From Telopea speciosissima (Eukaryota > Streptophyta > Magnoliopsida > Proteales > Proteaceae): DNA of 64,000 bases. The stretch is taken from assembly GCF_018873765.1 (NCBI RefSeq), contig NC_057916.1:24723001-24787000 (forward strand), written 5' to 3'. The translations under genes and the position numbers were made by a program. Position 1 is the stretch's first letter. Every line of letters starts with the position of its first letter. The notes below the pieces were generated by a model, which was given only the letters and a program-made list of their open reading frames with translations, did not search any database and was not told where the DNA came from. Of the stretch, positions 26,456 through 39,656 are shown one piece after another.

Positions 26456-28387
26456 ATCTAGTGTCAATTGTGGGTTTTAAACTTCGGGGGAAATTGTTAA
26501 CGCTTCATACAGCTTATGAAATTGTTATGTGGTAGATTTGTTGGATTCAACATTTCAAAATTTAGATTTCGATCGGTCGGATCAGCTGATTTGGATTGGA
26601 ACCGTACAAGGCCAATTCTGATTCTGACCGATCTAAAGCAACGTCAAATAAATTGGGTTAATAGGACTGATCCAACCAATTCTATTAGAAAAATCACGTG
26701 CCAACATGCAACAACATGATCGACATATGTCACAACCATGTGATTAGGAGAGATAGAGAGAGTCTAAGCCAACTAGAGAACGAGGAGAAGAAGAAGGGAG
26801 GGGGAGGGAACACAAGGGCTGGGATGTTGAAGGGGTAGAGGCAGGGGGTAGGGAGAGAGAGAGAGAGAGAAACTTGAACAATGAATTCGTAACATATACA
26901 ACAAAAACTTCAAGAAATTTCTACCAAACTTTTTAATGAAAACAAACAAATTAATTGATATGTTTTTTTCTCTATTCTTCTGATGTTTTCATATCGTTTC
27001 TATATATTTTTTGTTGTATTTAAAAATGAAAAAAAACATTTTGTCCAACCGTTGGACTGAGCTAAATCACCAAGTTATTATGAAGGACGAGTCTAATTAA
27101 GTTAGAAAACCTGGTTTTCTAACTATGTTTGTCTAAGAATATTACATGAAATATTATTGCATGCGTTAGGGTTTTTTTCCGCCACTGTGCGTGTTAGGTT
27201 TCTCCGCCTCTAGTGCATGTAACCTTGCTTCCCATCTCCTCCTCCGCTTCTTCCTCATGATCCTTGGAACAGCTACAGGAGATGATGTTGACGACAACGA
27301 CGACGACAAACTTGCTAGGAAAAGCATCCCCCCTTTCATGGATCATCACCGCCCCGCCTTCCACTGTGTTTCACCGTCCCCTGTGGCCGTCGGCTGCCCC
27401 CCTTCCGCCCGTCTCCATCGCTCTCTGTACCTGCACCCTTTTCTGTCTTGCTCCACTTCCATTTGCGCCCGCACCCCTTCCGCCTTGCTCCCACCTTGGC
27501 TGTCACCGCCAATACTTTTTGCCCTCCCCTGAAGCTCCCAGTTCTGTGGCTATTTAGGTTTTTTTGCCGTCGTCGGCAATCAATCGTAGATACTGTGCTC
27601 CAAATTTATGTTTCAGTTTTCTGGGTTCTATGTGAACAACACTGAGGGGCTCTCAATCAATGGAGGTTTTTCTTTTTTTTTTTGTTTGTGTGTTTGTAGG
27701 TGATGCCGATTCTAGTGTTGGTGGCACCGAGGTTGTCGTTGGCTCCGAAGCTCCACTCGCTATTTAATCTTCACCAATCCTCTCCTGTCACTAGACGAAG
27801 CTTCACTCGCCGATCTAGCAGATCCTTACAGATTTGTTCGAAAGTAGGTTGTGGCAGCGATTCTGGTGGTCTTCTTGCCGTCAATCGAAACTCCACTCAT
27901 CGATCCAACAGATCTTTGCCGATCCAATAAGTCTGTTCGAAAGTAGGTTGTGGCAGCGTGTCGACACACGTGGGCAATGTGTTGGACTATTTGGCACGTA
28001 TGGGCCCCCTCTATTGGCACGTTTGTGCATGCGCTTAAAATTAGCTGTGTCTACAAGCTGTTATCTATCGAAGTGACTATGACCCAACCCCTAGTTTGGA
28101 TGACTCAGTCAATGGCATGTGAGATTGGATCAATTTTCAGTCCTTGATTTTGAATACCGTATATCCATACCTTGCGTTTATCATGTTTTCTATCTGTTTT
28201 ATGTATTTTGTTTTCTTTTGCTTGGTCTATGTACAATAATGCCCTTTGAGCCAGGTTAGGAGTTGGTAGGGTCGGGCGCGCACATGCCACATTGCGCCGT
28301 TGTGGGTTAGGGCGAAGCAGAACCTATGCCTGTAATGAATTGTAAACTGTGAATCTGTGATACAGTCTGTGCTGCACTCTTGAGGAC
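26456..28387. other. Intergenic and 5' region of the RH18-like gene
   Basis: AT-rich, then a C-rich stretch (about 27200-27560) whose open frames are proline-rich and shifted with no family match. An imperfect duplication of about 97 bp occurs at 27800-27957. The helicase promoter should be in the last few hundred bases, but I cannot place a TATA box. Confidence 0.4.
27833..27957. repeat. Short imperfect direct repeat
   Basis: The 20-mer TCGAAAGTAGGTTGTGGCAG occurs at about 27838 and again at about 27936, with diverged sequence between related upstream parts (GATCTAGCAGATC and GATCCAACAGATC). Confidence 0.75.
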
Positions 28388-31300
28388 ATGGCATTGGTGT
28401 CGAAGGACGTTCCCAACAGAGCCTTGACGGACCTTCGCTTTTCCGATCTCAAACCCTCTCTGTCGGCTCCCGTGCTCGATGCCCTATCCCAAACTGGTTT
28501 TCACTTCTGCACACCAGTTCAAGCCGCAACAATTCCCCTACTCTGTAGCTTTAAAGATGTCACTGTAGACGCCGCCACTGGTTCTGGGAAAACCCTAGCG
28601 TTTGTTGTTCCCCTTGTCGAGATCCTCCGTCGTTCTTCGGAGCGCCCAAAACCTCACCAGGTTTGCAGCTTTCGGTTTTCTTTTCATATTGCGAGGTGAT
28701 TGATTTGTTATCTTAAATGAACTCTCAACTCTGCTCTAACTGACTAAGCCTTAAACCTTATCCCAACAACTTCTGTGTCGGCTGCACGAATACATTCTTT
28801 CTATTTGAGGTCATTGTTCAGAAGGTGCCATCTCACACAACAATTCTGCCGAGGTCATCATTGGCCTTCCCCTTCCTTGACTGCTCATATTTACTTAACG
28901 AGAATGGTTACTCGAGGTTCTACCTTGATGTGAAACATCTGTTCGTTAGTATCTATTTTTTACCACTATTAAACGCCATGTATTCTATTTTGCTCTGGCT
29001 TGTCTTAAAAGTTAAAACCTTTAACTTCTAGAGTATCCATCCCCATTTTTAACGTATCATTTTATCCTCTTTAGTCTCTTCAACCAAAACTATATCATCA
29101 GCATATAACATACACTATGGAATCCATTCTCTATATTTATAGCCACCTCATTCATAGCCAGTGCAAAAATCTATCTATCAGGTGTTATGTTAGCATTGTA
29201 GTGGCTGTGATTTTTATCAGTATGGCTGAATGGTAGAGCAATAACATATAGTCACAGTTCTGTTAACCCGTGGTGATGCACATGCCATTTACTTCAGAAA
29301 CTCCAATGTCTGGAGCCTGTTTAAAAATTACGAAGCCCAAAAATATAAGGAACTTGATGGTCAGAACTGTCACACGTGACACGTTACATATTCTAGGATG
29401 GTCAATAGTGATAATAACAAAAATCTACGACGAAGAAGTCTTCTGTATGATGGTTGATATACAAGACGGATTTCTGTAGGATATCTGAAAAATAACACCC
29501 TTTTGACTGCATGTTAATTTACTCTTCTTGTATTATTTAATAAAATAGTAGAGTATATAATTATATCCCACATGGAGATTGTCATAGTGTAAATTGTTCA
29601 ATAAAAGATGCACTAAAAAAAAGATGGCTAAACTAGGGAATCATGGTTTATTTGGATGCATTTATATGTTTGTACTTCTACTTTTGTTCATCTTCATTTA
29701 ATGGGCATCCTCTTCTATCGTTTCATTATATTTGTTCCATCTTGGATGTTCATGACTTCATGTATGGTTTTGAATGCTATAAGGTGCAGTTTTGGGAATC
29801 AAGTTTTATGTGTTTACAGGTTGTGGGTGTAATTATCTCTCCAACAAGAGAGTTATCATCACAAATATACCATGTTGCACAGCCTTTCGTTTCAACATTA
29901 CCGAATGTTAAGGCAGTGCTTCTTGTTGGAGGATTAGACTTAAAGGCTGACATGAAGAAAATAGAGGAGGAAGGAGCAAATTTATTGATAGGCACACCTG
30001 GGAGGTTATACGACATAATGGAACGCATGGATATCTTGGATTTCCGAAATTTTGAGGTATTGATAGATCTCAGTCTCTTAGATAGCCCTGAATATCTTAA
30101 TGTAAAGGGATCTAGGATGTTACTCAAGGAAGCATCTTCATTAATCATTAGTTCATTACCAATTTTGCTTTGCAAGTAAATGGTAGTTGGCTAGTTGCCG
30201 TGTATACCTGTGATATTTGTTTGGACAATCATTGATTGGTCTATTCTATTGAAAAATTATAAGATATGGACAAGGAACAAAGGTAAAATTACCTTCAGGC
30301 TTCAGGTTCTTCAACATAAGTGATTTGCCTAATCAGTGAAAGACAAGGGTAAATAATTTCTCTTCATCTGGTGGAGGCTGGACATCTTGTTTCTTTTTAT
30401 GCTGTTCATGATGGTAATGAGAGTTGGAAAATTTGTAGGGTCAGGCCTCTTAATGATGTTTGATATCCTTCTAATAGTATTTTCTTTTAATTTGATCTCT
30501 GATTCATCTTTGTTGACTGGAGCAGGTCTTAATATTAGACGAGGCTGATAGGCTCTTGGATATGGGGTTTCAAAAGCAGATAACTTCCATTATATCTCGG
30601 TTACCAAAGCTGCGTAGAACTGGTCTTTTTTCTGCTACCCAAACTGAGGCAGTTGAAGAGCTCTCCAAAGCAGGGCTGAGGAATCCTGTGAGGGTTGAAG
30701 TTCGAGCAGAAGCCATAACACAGGATGAGTTGGCATCCTCCCAACAATTGGCCTCTTCCAAAACACCCTTAGGCCTTAATATGGAGGTATTTTGTTTAAT
30801 CTATTCTTATTCCATTGGTTACTATGGTTATTCATTTCAGATAACAGGGATAGTTGTCCCTAGGTAGTTGATATCGGGTTGCATGCTTATGAGAGGAAGA
30901 AGATTCATCAGGCTTGTGGTAGCTCACCAACATAAAGGAGTTTGGATGATCTTCATTTGCGAGGCATTTATAAAAGCACCGACCATAGTTGCATTCAGCA
31001 TGAGATTGCTTCAAAACCATCTGACCTTGTCCACGAGGACACGAGTCGTGAACTTTTCATTGTGCTTTAGTAATAATAGTAAAGTTAAGAAGCACACTAA
31101 TTTTAAGTAAAATGTCCAAAATGTCAACATACAAATAATAATCGTTCATATCCAACATAAGGTTCTTACACATCATAAGTAACAGTAAATGAGTTCAAAA
31201 TCAAATTCCAGGCATCCGACATTGCCTAACCAACAGGTTTGCAATGTTCCCTCTAATTGTATCCATCTCTCTTGCCATATCTCTTTGGCTCATATAGGCA

Positions 31301-34300
31301 TAATCTGGTGGGAATTCATCTGGATCCTCAGGTGGTCTCTCTGTCATATCTTCCTCTCCATAGGGAGCAAAATGCTTGTCAACATGTTCATCCCGAATGA
31401 AGTTGTGAAGGGCACAATTAGCAATGACGATTATACTTTGAGTCTTTAGTGGAAAACATGACATTTTGCTAAGTATAGGAAAGTGTTTTTCTCAACGCCC
31501 CAAAGCTCCTTTCTATGACATTCCTTTACAAAATTCAAGGTTTAGTTTTCCTGAAAAGAGGAGAATAATGCATCCACAGGACTAGACCCTTTCTGAGGGT
31601 CAAAAGTGCATTCAGAGGATTTCCCAGCTACATCTTGGAACTGTTTCCCTGTAGTTACATATTAGTTCAGAGTAAAATAACATATAGCCTTTCATACCAT
31701 CAGTCTAGAGTGGTTCCAGTCTCGGTCCATACTTTCCAAATTTCAAGTACTTCAAAACATCTTTTTGGCCATGGTTCAGGAGCTGGTATTCTGAAAGTTA
31801 AGTCTCTAGGGTTTTACATTATGTTGAGAATTTCATTAGCTTTTGGGAAAAAAGAGTTACATATGGCTGTCCCTTTGACATCCTTACTTAAATTCACTCC
31901 ATCATTTCAAGACTTACATCAGTGTACTTCGGTATACTGTTTTTCTGGCTAACACATAAAGTGACCTGAAACAAATAATATAACCGGGCTCCATATTCGG
32001 ACCCAACCCTGGAGCTAATTCCTTTTAAACTACCCAAACACCTGTGATTCCGACGACTAAATTTAAAAACAAAGATTCAATCCCAGGATGTTCAAAGACT
32101 CGTATTTATTAGTGCTCTCGACACCAGACAAAGCCCCCATGGTTCTGCACCTCATCCTGAAGACAATTGATATTGGAGCACTCAAAACCCTTCTAATGCT
32201 TTGAAGTGTGTTATGTGACCAATGCCATTTTGTTTTTTAGTTTCTTTTGTGGGGTGGGAGGGGGATGGATTTGAAGAGTGTCTTCTTCCAATTGGAGACC
32301 AAATTGGACTTTACTGTTTATAAAATAATAAGTGCAAGATACTTAGTGATGGGATCATTGAGTATTTGGGTAGACATACTAAATAAAATTCAACTCCATT
32401 TTCTGGATGTCACCTTATATGATAACAAAGAACATGGGATATGAAGTTTTTTTTGGTGGAACCTCATTCGGGGGAAATAACCCCCTTTTTCCATTTCTTT
32501 TTCTTCCTTTCTGTGTCTTAATTCCTTTCCCACTGAAGAGCCAGTGAGAGAGACTATTTACCAAAATTATCTGTTAGGTGCAATTTTACCCTGGAAATAA
32601 TCTTAACTATAATGTAATGGCAATCATGTGACATCATCATTTTCTATTGCCGAAGCAAATGTCTTCTGTATTCTGACATCTACCCTCCAATGCTTTTCAC
32701 GTGTCTATAATATATTTTTTCTTCTGTCATCTTGCAGTATCTGGAATCTGAAGCAGACAAAAAGTCATCTCAGCTTGTTGATTTCATAAAAGATAACATG
32801 TCGAGAAAGATCATCGTGTAAGTTAAGCTTGCCTGGCATTTTAGAATTTCATATAATTTATTGCTCACGCCTATATCGAAAGGGTAAAAGCACCAATCTG
32901 CTGTATTGCATCTAATTTCACCACCATTGCAGGTACTTTATGACATGTGCTTGTGTTGATTACTGGGGGGTTGTTCTTCCACGCCTTTCTGCTCTCAAAG
33001 GGTGCCCCTTAATTTCTCTTCATGGAAGGATGAAACAGGTAACTTGAACATAGATATTGGATCTGGACATGGACTAAGCTTTACAGTTTAGCATATTTCT
33101 TGTTTCAGCTTTCCTTCCCTTTATGAATACACACTCCGACTCTTTCTCAAGTCTTGTACCTTTTGATAGCAAGCGCGGGAAAAGGCCTTAGCTTCTTTTA
33201 CTTCACTTTCAAGTGGCATTCTTCTGTGTACTGATGTAGCAGCTCGGGGACTTGACATTCCAGGTGTTGATTGGATTGTGCAGGTAGATTCTGTTAATTT
33301 GGATGTGCATTGAAAGATGACATTTTTTTTTGGGGGTGGGGGGGGGGGGTTAGTGAGTATAATGTTTTGGCTATCGCATTTGTAATTTTGGGATATATTT
33401 CACATTGGTCTTTCTTCTAGTATTTGGATACGTATCATTTGAAGTTGTTAGCTCTTATAATTTACACATCATATTGCATGTTATATACTTTTCCCATTAA
33501 TTAGGACTTGTCAAACTAAATTTTCCAGCATTTAAAAGTCGGAGTTGACCGACTTCTATGTTCATTCTACAGTATGATCCCCCACAGGATCCAAATGTTT
33601 TCGTACACAGAGTTGGTCGGACTGCACGGATGGGTCGGTCGGGAAGCGCTATTGTTTTTCTCTTACCAAAGGTTTGCTTGTCCCTTCATGATGATTTTCG
33701 ATATTAATTGTTTACTGGGATCAAATCTGAGCCTTATGGTTGTTTCTGCCCTTCCAAGACTTCTTTAAAAAAAAGGCCGTACCCAATGCCCAAGGCTCCC
33801 GCCACTGCAGGGTCTGGGGAGGGTCATAATGTATGCAGCCTTAACCCTGCTTTCACAGAGAGGCTGTTTCCAGACTCGAACCCGTGACCATGTCACTGGT
33901 CACAATGAAACAACCTTTACCGTTGCACCAAGGCCTGCCTTCTACCCTTCCAGGACTTCTTTTATTATTAAATTTCATTGTATGTAAGTTGATCATTTTG
34001 AGTTTATCTATATGTAGGAGGAAGCTTATGTGGAGTTCTTGCATATAAGAAGAGTCCCCATTGTTGAGAGGAAATGTTCAGATAATGCTCTTGATATTAT
34101 TCCTCAGGCAAGTATTGATCCATTAAATATTGCTATATGCATTTGATAATCTTTCCATACGCATCGGGAAAAGTTTTTAATTACATCTGGAGGGGGTGGG
34201 GTGGGGAAGAAAGAGCTAGCGGGGTTCCTCCACTGCTGGTAGCAAGGTATCATTTGTCACCGGCACTATATCTGCGATATGGAAGCCTAGTTGGATCCCA

Positions 34301-36484
34301 AACTTTGTGGACATTTTTATCCACATCACACTCTACTCTCTCATGTCAAAGTTTCACTTACTGTGTCAAAAAGTTTGGGCCGCTAAAAATTTAAGGGGAA
34401 GAAACACATGCTGACCTATCCAGTTGAGACGCCACTAACTTTGATATGTTACCTATAAAGAGGGTACTCCTTTTGTTCTGTGAACAGAATGACCAAATCC
34501 GCCCTTGTAGCAGAAATACATGTGGCCTATCCAGTTGAGATGTCACTAGATTTGACATTTTACCCATAAAAGGGTACTCTTTTTGTTCTGTGGTCAGAAT
34601 GATCAAATCAGCCCTTTTAGCAGAAATAAACCAACTGTCAAAGAAAAAAATAATGACAAGGGCAGTGAATGAAACTTTTTCCAGTTTATATCTCTGTCTT
34701 TCTCCTTTTCTTTATCAGCTTGACATAATCAGTCTTTGTCGTGCTGATTGATTAAAGCTTGTAAAAATAAAAAAGAGAGAAAATAGATGCAATACAATGA
34801 AATCCTATTTAATGATTGACTTGCAAAGTTTAATTTTCTTCATCGAGGTTATATCAGAAACTACTTGATATGAATCACTTTCAACCCTCCTAATCACCAA
34901 CTGTTTCAGATAAGAGCTGCTGCAAAAAAGGATCGCGACGTCATGGAGAAAGGATTAAAGGCGTTTGTTTCATACATCCGCGCATATAAGGAGCACCAAT
35001 GTTCCTATATTTTCAGGTTACTTGTCATGCATATTTCCGAACTACAAAATAATAATAAGGGAAAAGTGTCTGAGCTGCTGGGGTACTTTACGCCCCTTCA
35101 TATGAAAAATTTTTATTCATTCTTTGAGGAGAGAAAGTGAATAAACAATTTTATATGAGGCGTAGGGTACCTAGGGGCTCATCTACTTAGCCTAATAATA
35201 ATAGCACATGGCAGATTGGATGGGGCGCAAGTTTTATGGACAAGTAGACCCATAGAGTTTCATCCCAATTGGAGTTCGCCAAGTTGCAAATGGATCTTTG
35301 AAAATCAGGACTATGGGAAAGTGCACAATAGTGGTTGAAGAACTGTTGGTTAGCATCGACTTGTTTGGAGATGCATGCATCACATGAGGATATTTGATTG
35401 AATTAGGCTCTGAAATTTGACATATGGCTAATCCAGACCATGTTCTCTCTATCCAATAGTCGGAATTGCCACATCATTTGTCCATGTGGCTCAAAATGGT
35501 GGAGCTTTTAGGAAACTCGTTCAATTTGGGCCAAGTGGAGGGAATTTCCCCTAAAAAAAACTAATAATAGTACTAATTTTGTAACTCTTGCAGATGGAAA
35601 GAACTGGAGATTGGGAAGTTAGCAATGGGATATGGCCTGTTGCAGCTTCCTGCAATGCCTGAAGTGAAACATCACTCTCTTTCTATTGAAGGGTTTACTG
35701 CAGCTGAAGATATCAATTTAACGGAGATTAAGTATAAGTAAGCAACAAACATACATAAATTTACACTTTAACTTCTTAATCACTCGTCTCTGGGGAGGGG
35801 TAGGGGATGGCTAAGAAAATAAGGTAGCCAGCTGGAAACAATGGCAGTCTATTCACCCATACTTTGGGTGGTGCCACTGCCCACCATTTGGAGGCTCCAC
35901 CCGGCAAATCTACTGTGGTCTGCCAACAGTTCCACTCTTCTCCAAATGGAGCTGAATGGACTTCCCCTACTCTTTCTTTATTATTCCTAGTCATTTTAGC
36001 TGTTTAACACAATGTTTAAGATAGTTTCGATCGTAATTGTCCACTTGGGTCGAGTTATTATACAGAGATTTCTGTGTGTGTGTGCATGTGCTAGTGTACA
36101 TTCTGAACATAACATGTCTGTTGTGTGTGGACTATCGTAGGGTCTTAGCAGTACCTTAAGGCTTCTTTCATCTCCAAATATATGAACTAATTGGTTGTTA
36201 TTCTGCCTTTAAGAGATAAATCTCGTGAGAAACAAAGACAAAGGACCCTGAAAGCAAAGAAAGCAGCGGAGCATCAACAAGCAAAGCCACTTAAGCCTAA
36301 AGTCAATCAAAATGCTACAGCTACTATTATGAGGAAGAAAACTGCAAAGCAGAGACGGGCTGCCCAGACAATTGAAGATGAAGATGAGCTTGATCGTGAA
36401 TACCGCTTACTTAAAAAGCTGAAGAAAGGAACCATTGATGAGACTGAATTCGCAAAGCTTACTGGAACAGAAGAGCTGCTTTGA
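28388..36484 (+). CDS. RH18: DEAD-box ATP-dependent RNA helicase 18 (SPB4-like), 11 exons
   Basis: Exons: 28388-28660, 29820-30056, 30526-30786, 32738-32817, 32933-33038, 33170-33283, 33573-33671, 34018-34107, 34910-35016, 35594-35737, 36214-36484. Total 1782 nt, 593 aa, no frame break. Motifs: Q motif around residues 18-46, ATGSGKT (63-69), PTREL (99-103), GTPGRL (149-154), DEAD (175-178), SAT (206-208), TDVAARGLD (340-348), HRVGRTAR (369-376). The C-terminal extension is Lys/Arg-rich with an acidic DEDELD patch, as in the Spb4 group. Yeast Spb4 acts in 60S ribosomal subunit assembly in the nucleolus; the same role is inferred here. All introns are GT-AG except intron 8, whose donor is CAG|GCAAGT (34108). 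Using the nearby GT would shift the frame and lose the conserved [15 protein letters not shown] segment. Introns hold a SINE and a Harbinger remnant. The start gives the usual short N-terminus before the Q motif. Confidence 0.95.
31201..31530 (-). pseudogene. PIF/Harbinger transposase (HARBI1-like nuclease) C-terminal remnant
   Basis: The open frame at 31464-31201 contains [23 protein letters not shown], matching the C-terminal part of plant DDE_4/HARBI1 nucleases, followed by an acidic tail and [17 protein letters not shown]. Just upstream (about 31525-31465) a [16 protein letters not shown] segment reads in another frame, so a frameshift separates them. The catalytic DDE core is absent. It lies antisense in intron 3 of the RH18 gene. 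No terminal inverted repeats identified. Confidence 0.75.
33767..33941 (-). mobile_element. Au-type SINE
   Basis: On the minus strand it begins AAGGCAGGCCTTGGTGCAAC (A-box region) and has a B-box-like GGGTTCGAGTCTGG. The diagnostic core follows (ATTATGACCCTCCCCAGACC, then GCAGTGGCGGGAGCCTTGGG) and the element ends in GGTACGGCC plus a T-run. It is flanked by about 21-bp duplications, CTGCCCTTCCAAGACTTCTTT-like, at 33746-33766 and 33942-33962 with two mismatches. This matches the angiosperm Au SINE family, moved by LINE machinery. It is inserted antisense in intron 7 of the RH18 gene. Confidence 0.9.
34401..34622. repeat. Two-copy tandem repeat, about 110 bp
   Basis: Units at about 34401-34512 and 34513-34622 share CCTATCCAGTTGAGA, GGGTACTC, TTTTGTTCTGTG and CAGAATGA in the same order. 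In intron 8 of the RH18 gene. Confidence 0.85.
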
Positions 36485-37490
36485 AATGATTGTGATGCAG
36501 CCAGCTCTGTCAAGGCTTTTATGGGCTTAGAAGATGGTGTGAAACTAATATAATGAGAAAAAGATCTGGCAGGGAGTCCAAGCTCAAGCGAAGATTAAAC
36601 GTCTGGAGTGACAGTTTAGGATAAGGTCAGATAAATGGAAGGAACATTCAAAGAGAAGTTTGGCAGCAATTGCAAAACTTGGCAAACAACATGAAGAAAG
36701 ACTTTGGTTCCCTGACTGAAATTTTGTCAACTCATTCATCTCTTCCCTTGACATTCTTGAGTGGTCTTTGGCCCCGGGTGATGGTCTTGTACACAGTCAT
36801 TGTACTTTAGACTGACAAGTTTCATATATTTTTTGGTATTAAATAAGTAATTTAGATCTGAAAAAAAAAAAAAAAGCCATGCGAGATGTATATATAGTTT
36901 TTGAGGTGCTTGAACCAGGAAACGGGAAGTGTTTTTCATGTATATTTTAAAAATTTACTTTCACTAATTTTCAATGGCCAAGTCAAGAGATGGTGTAAAC
37001 AATGCTTCTTCACAATGACCTAGCATCCCAATTTTCTGCGATCGATCTTGCAGCTCTACCCTAGTTGTTAAACCAATATCAGAGTTCAAATCCAAATGTC
37101 AATTTATTAATTTGTATGTGTTGGCCTTGGCCCTCCCAATTAAGAGTTTTTTCTTAGATTACAAGAATTTTCCGTAGTAGATTAAGGATTCTGGTTATGT
37201 TAAAAGAGTCTCAGATTTGCATTTTATATGTTCTTTTAGTTTTTTGATGAAAGGATTTTATTATATGTTCTTAATCTTCGGAGTTGAAGTTGGAACTTAA
37301 CTGGCTTAGATCCTGAGCTTGGTCTCAGGATGCTTTTGGCTCTTGATCAAGTTTTGGAAAATTCAAGTATCTCCACTCTTGGTCGTCTAGAGGGAAAAAA
37401 AAGTCCTTTATGATATACTCGTTTTTGGGGCTTTAAGCGTGGTCTTCAACAGTTTATGCTGTGGGACAATCTTGGATATGTGGCAACAGC
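36485..37490. other. 3' UTR of RH18 and intergenic DNA
   Basis: The likely 3' UTR runs to about 36860, where a TATTAAATAAGTAAT stretch resembles a plant polyadenylation signal and is followed by a genomic A-run (36860-36874). The remainder is AT-rich with nothing recognisable. Confidence 0.5.
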
Positions 37491-38520
37491 AACTAACCTC
37501 ATCTGATCCGCATTCAAGGCTGCGTCACCCAATGTAGAATCATGATTCAGGACCTACCTCTGAATAGGGCCCACTCATCATCACTTCGCTGTTTTTTTTG
37601 GTAACAAAAAACTTTCTAGTTGGATAATGAACATACTAGTGCGTTTCTACCTTCAAAACTGTTATATAAGTGCTCCCAATTCTGGTAAATATGGGAAGTT
37701 GTTCTCTGTCCGGGACTGTAGCATACGCCAGTGCTCTCTGAGTCCATCTCTCTCCTCCAATAACAGATTATAGAGGGGCATTACACTGGGGAGGAGAGAG
37801 AAACTCAGGAAAACATTAGTGTACATTATGCTCCTGGTTGTGAGAGGAGAGAGACAGACTTAGGAAAGCGCTTGCGTACACTATGTTATAGGACAGAATT
37901 CATTTTCCTTTAACTAGCGAGGGAGAGAGTTCCAACGATGTCGTGTGGGAGAGAATCTACATGGCACACCAATGGTGAACAACACTATCTACATAGAGAA
38001 TAAAGCCCACAATTTAAATAGAAGAGAAAAAATAATACAGAACTCCATGTGAGAGAAATACTATCATCATGGTTTTAGGTATTGGTTTTGGATCGATCAT
38101 ATCAGCCTGATATTGTTACCAGTATCTGATTGATACTAGATCGATAAATGGTAAAGAGTTGGGAGTATAATTGTCAAAATACGATATGCTATCAGTATCT
38201 TTGAGGGCAAAATTGCTTGATTCGATCGGTATGGATTGATATGATACTGACATTGTTATGTACCTAATGAGATCCACTCTAGTGTATAGACGTTAAATTG
38301 GGCCAGCTTAGTATGAGATAGGTTTAACACATTCCATCAGCTTCCTAAAACCATGAATATCATTACCCTTGTAGGAAACTTTTTTCCTTACAGGCAAGTA
38401 GCCCACATATAATGATCTAATTTTTTAAATTTGTAACCTGTGGCTTTAATTATTGCCCACATTGATGCATCTCTGGATAAGACTCCATGGATTCTAATTT
38501 TGACTACCTCAAAGTACAAA
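37490..38520. repeat. Diverged direct-repeat block R1 (partner at 50170-53500)
   Basis: Words such as CATCTGATCC, AACATACTAGTG, TATGGGAAGTTGTTCTCT, AATTCATTTTCC and ACACTATCTACATAGA occur in the same order here and at 50170-51220 (last as ATACTATCTACATAGA). The right end (ACTCCATGGATTCTA, GACTACCT) is matched near 53455-53490. The partner block is stretched by a MULE and hAT MITEs. Confidence 0.75.
38068..38355. mobile_element. hAT-type MITE
   Basis: 288 bp, left end CATGGTTTTAGGTATTGG, right end reads CATGGTTTTAGGAAG on the minus strand. Flanks ACTATCAT (38060-38067) and AATATCAT (38356-38363) agree at 7 of 8 positions. The interior has ATCGATC and GATATGATAC-like words. Same group as 50358 and 51706. 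Confidence 0.85.
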
Positions 38521-39569
38521 TTGGTTGCAGATGGATTGTTGTTGAGAACATAAAAACTTAAAGGAAGTAACATTAGGGATGATGCTGCAAAATGTCCTGA
38601 ACAAAAGCGTCCAGATTAGTTTCCGACGATCCACCTTTCTCAATTGCTCGTCGGCAAGAATCTCGGAGTTCTCTAGCTCTTTTTATGATCTCTTTATTTT
38701 CTTCTTCGTTGGAGTTCATAAAGCACTGCACTGTCCTGACAATTTCCTCTCTTTTCACAAGCTTGTTTATGCCCACCCCCCTCTTCACCCTCCATCCAAT
38801 TCTCAAGTCATCTGCAATCAATTTAGTATTGGGGAATTGATCCGAAAAGATGGGAAAAGCAAGAATGGGCACACCTGCAAACACAACTTCTAGTGTCGAA
38901 TTCCATCCACAGTGAGTCCAAAAGCCTCCTAAAGAAGAATGGCAGAGGACCATTAACTGGTTACACCACGGTATCACTAGCCCCTTATCACCGCAAGCTT
39001 TCTGCAATCATGAAGTATCCTGCTGCGCAACCCACAGGAATGGAACACCACTGTCACGTAACCCTGCTGCGATCTCGTCCATCTGAGCACTTGAAACTGA
39101 TAGAAAGCTACCCAATGAAACATACAAGACAGATCCTGTAGATTGATAGTTTAACCATTTCATGTAGTCATCGTCACTGTCAGTGGTGTCTTTGAGTGTC
39201 ATGTGAGGTAAGGAGGGGCCAACAGGGCAAACTGGGAAAGGAAGAAATGCCCTTAAAGCGTCTGTGGCTTAGGTATCGAGCTCGTAGAAGGAATTTAGTA
39301 GAAGGCACTGTGCTTTAGAGACCGAGGAGGAGATTCTCATCATTGGTTCCAGCACTTCTTTAGTGGGATCGTTGGAGCCTCTTGGTAGGTCCGCTAAGCA
39401 AATAGAAGAGATCCCTGGGATGTAACTGATGCGTTCACCTCCCTTATCTGGTACTGTAGCACATGATAGATAGAGCCAATTTCGATTAGGGTGTAACTTC
39501 CTATGACAAGTAGGTGAACAAACACTCTAATTTTTTGATCGAATTTCCTTCGAGGTCAGTGGGCGTGTC

Positions 39570-39640
39570 TTTATGCAACGGTAAGGTTGCTCCATATCAG
39601 GTGTGCCAAAGCAGGGGTAAGGTTAAGTACATTATGATCA
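39570..39640 (+). mobile_element. Possible Au SINE fragment
   Basis: GCAACGGTAAGGTTG (A-box region) and, shortly after, AGGGGTAAGGTTAAGTACAT (core of Au elements), with the B-box region missing. In the intron of the UGT pseudogene. Short and diverged. Confidence 0.4.
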
Positions 39641-39656
39641 ATTTAAATCCTCTACA

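Noticed and set aside
27191..27557. Proline-rich open frames in two overlapping phases
   Set aside because: C-rich DNA gives long frames in several phases at once. No recognisable domain, and the helicase start at 28388 is well supported.
34108..34115. Canonical GT donor for RH18 intron 8 at GGCAA|GTATTG
   Set aside because: It would add four bases and destroy the conserved downstream reading; the GC donor keeps frame and homology.
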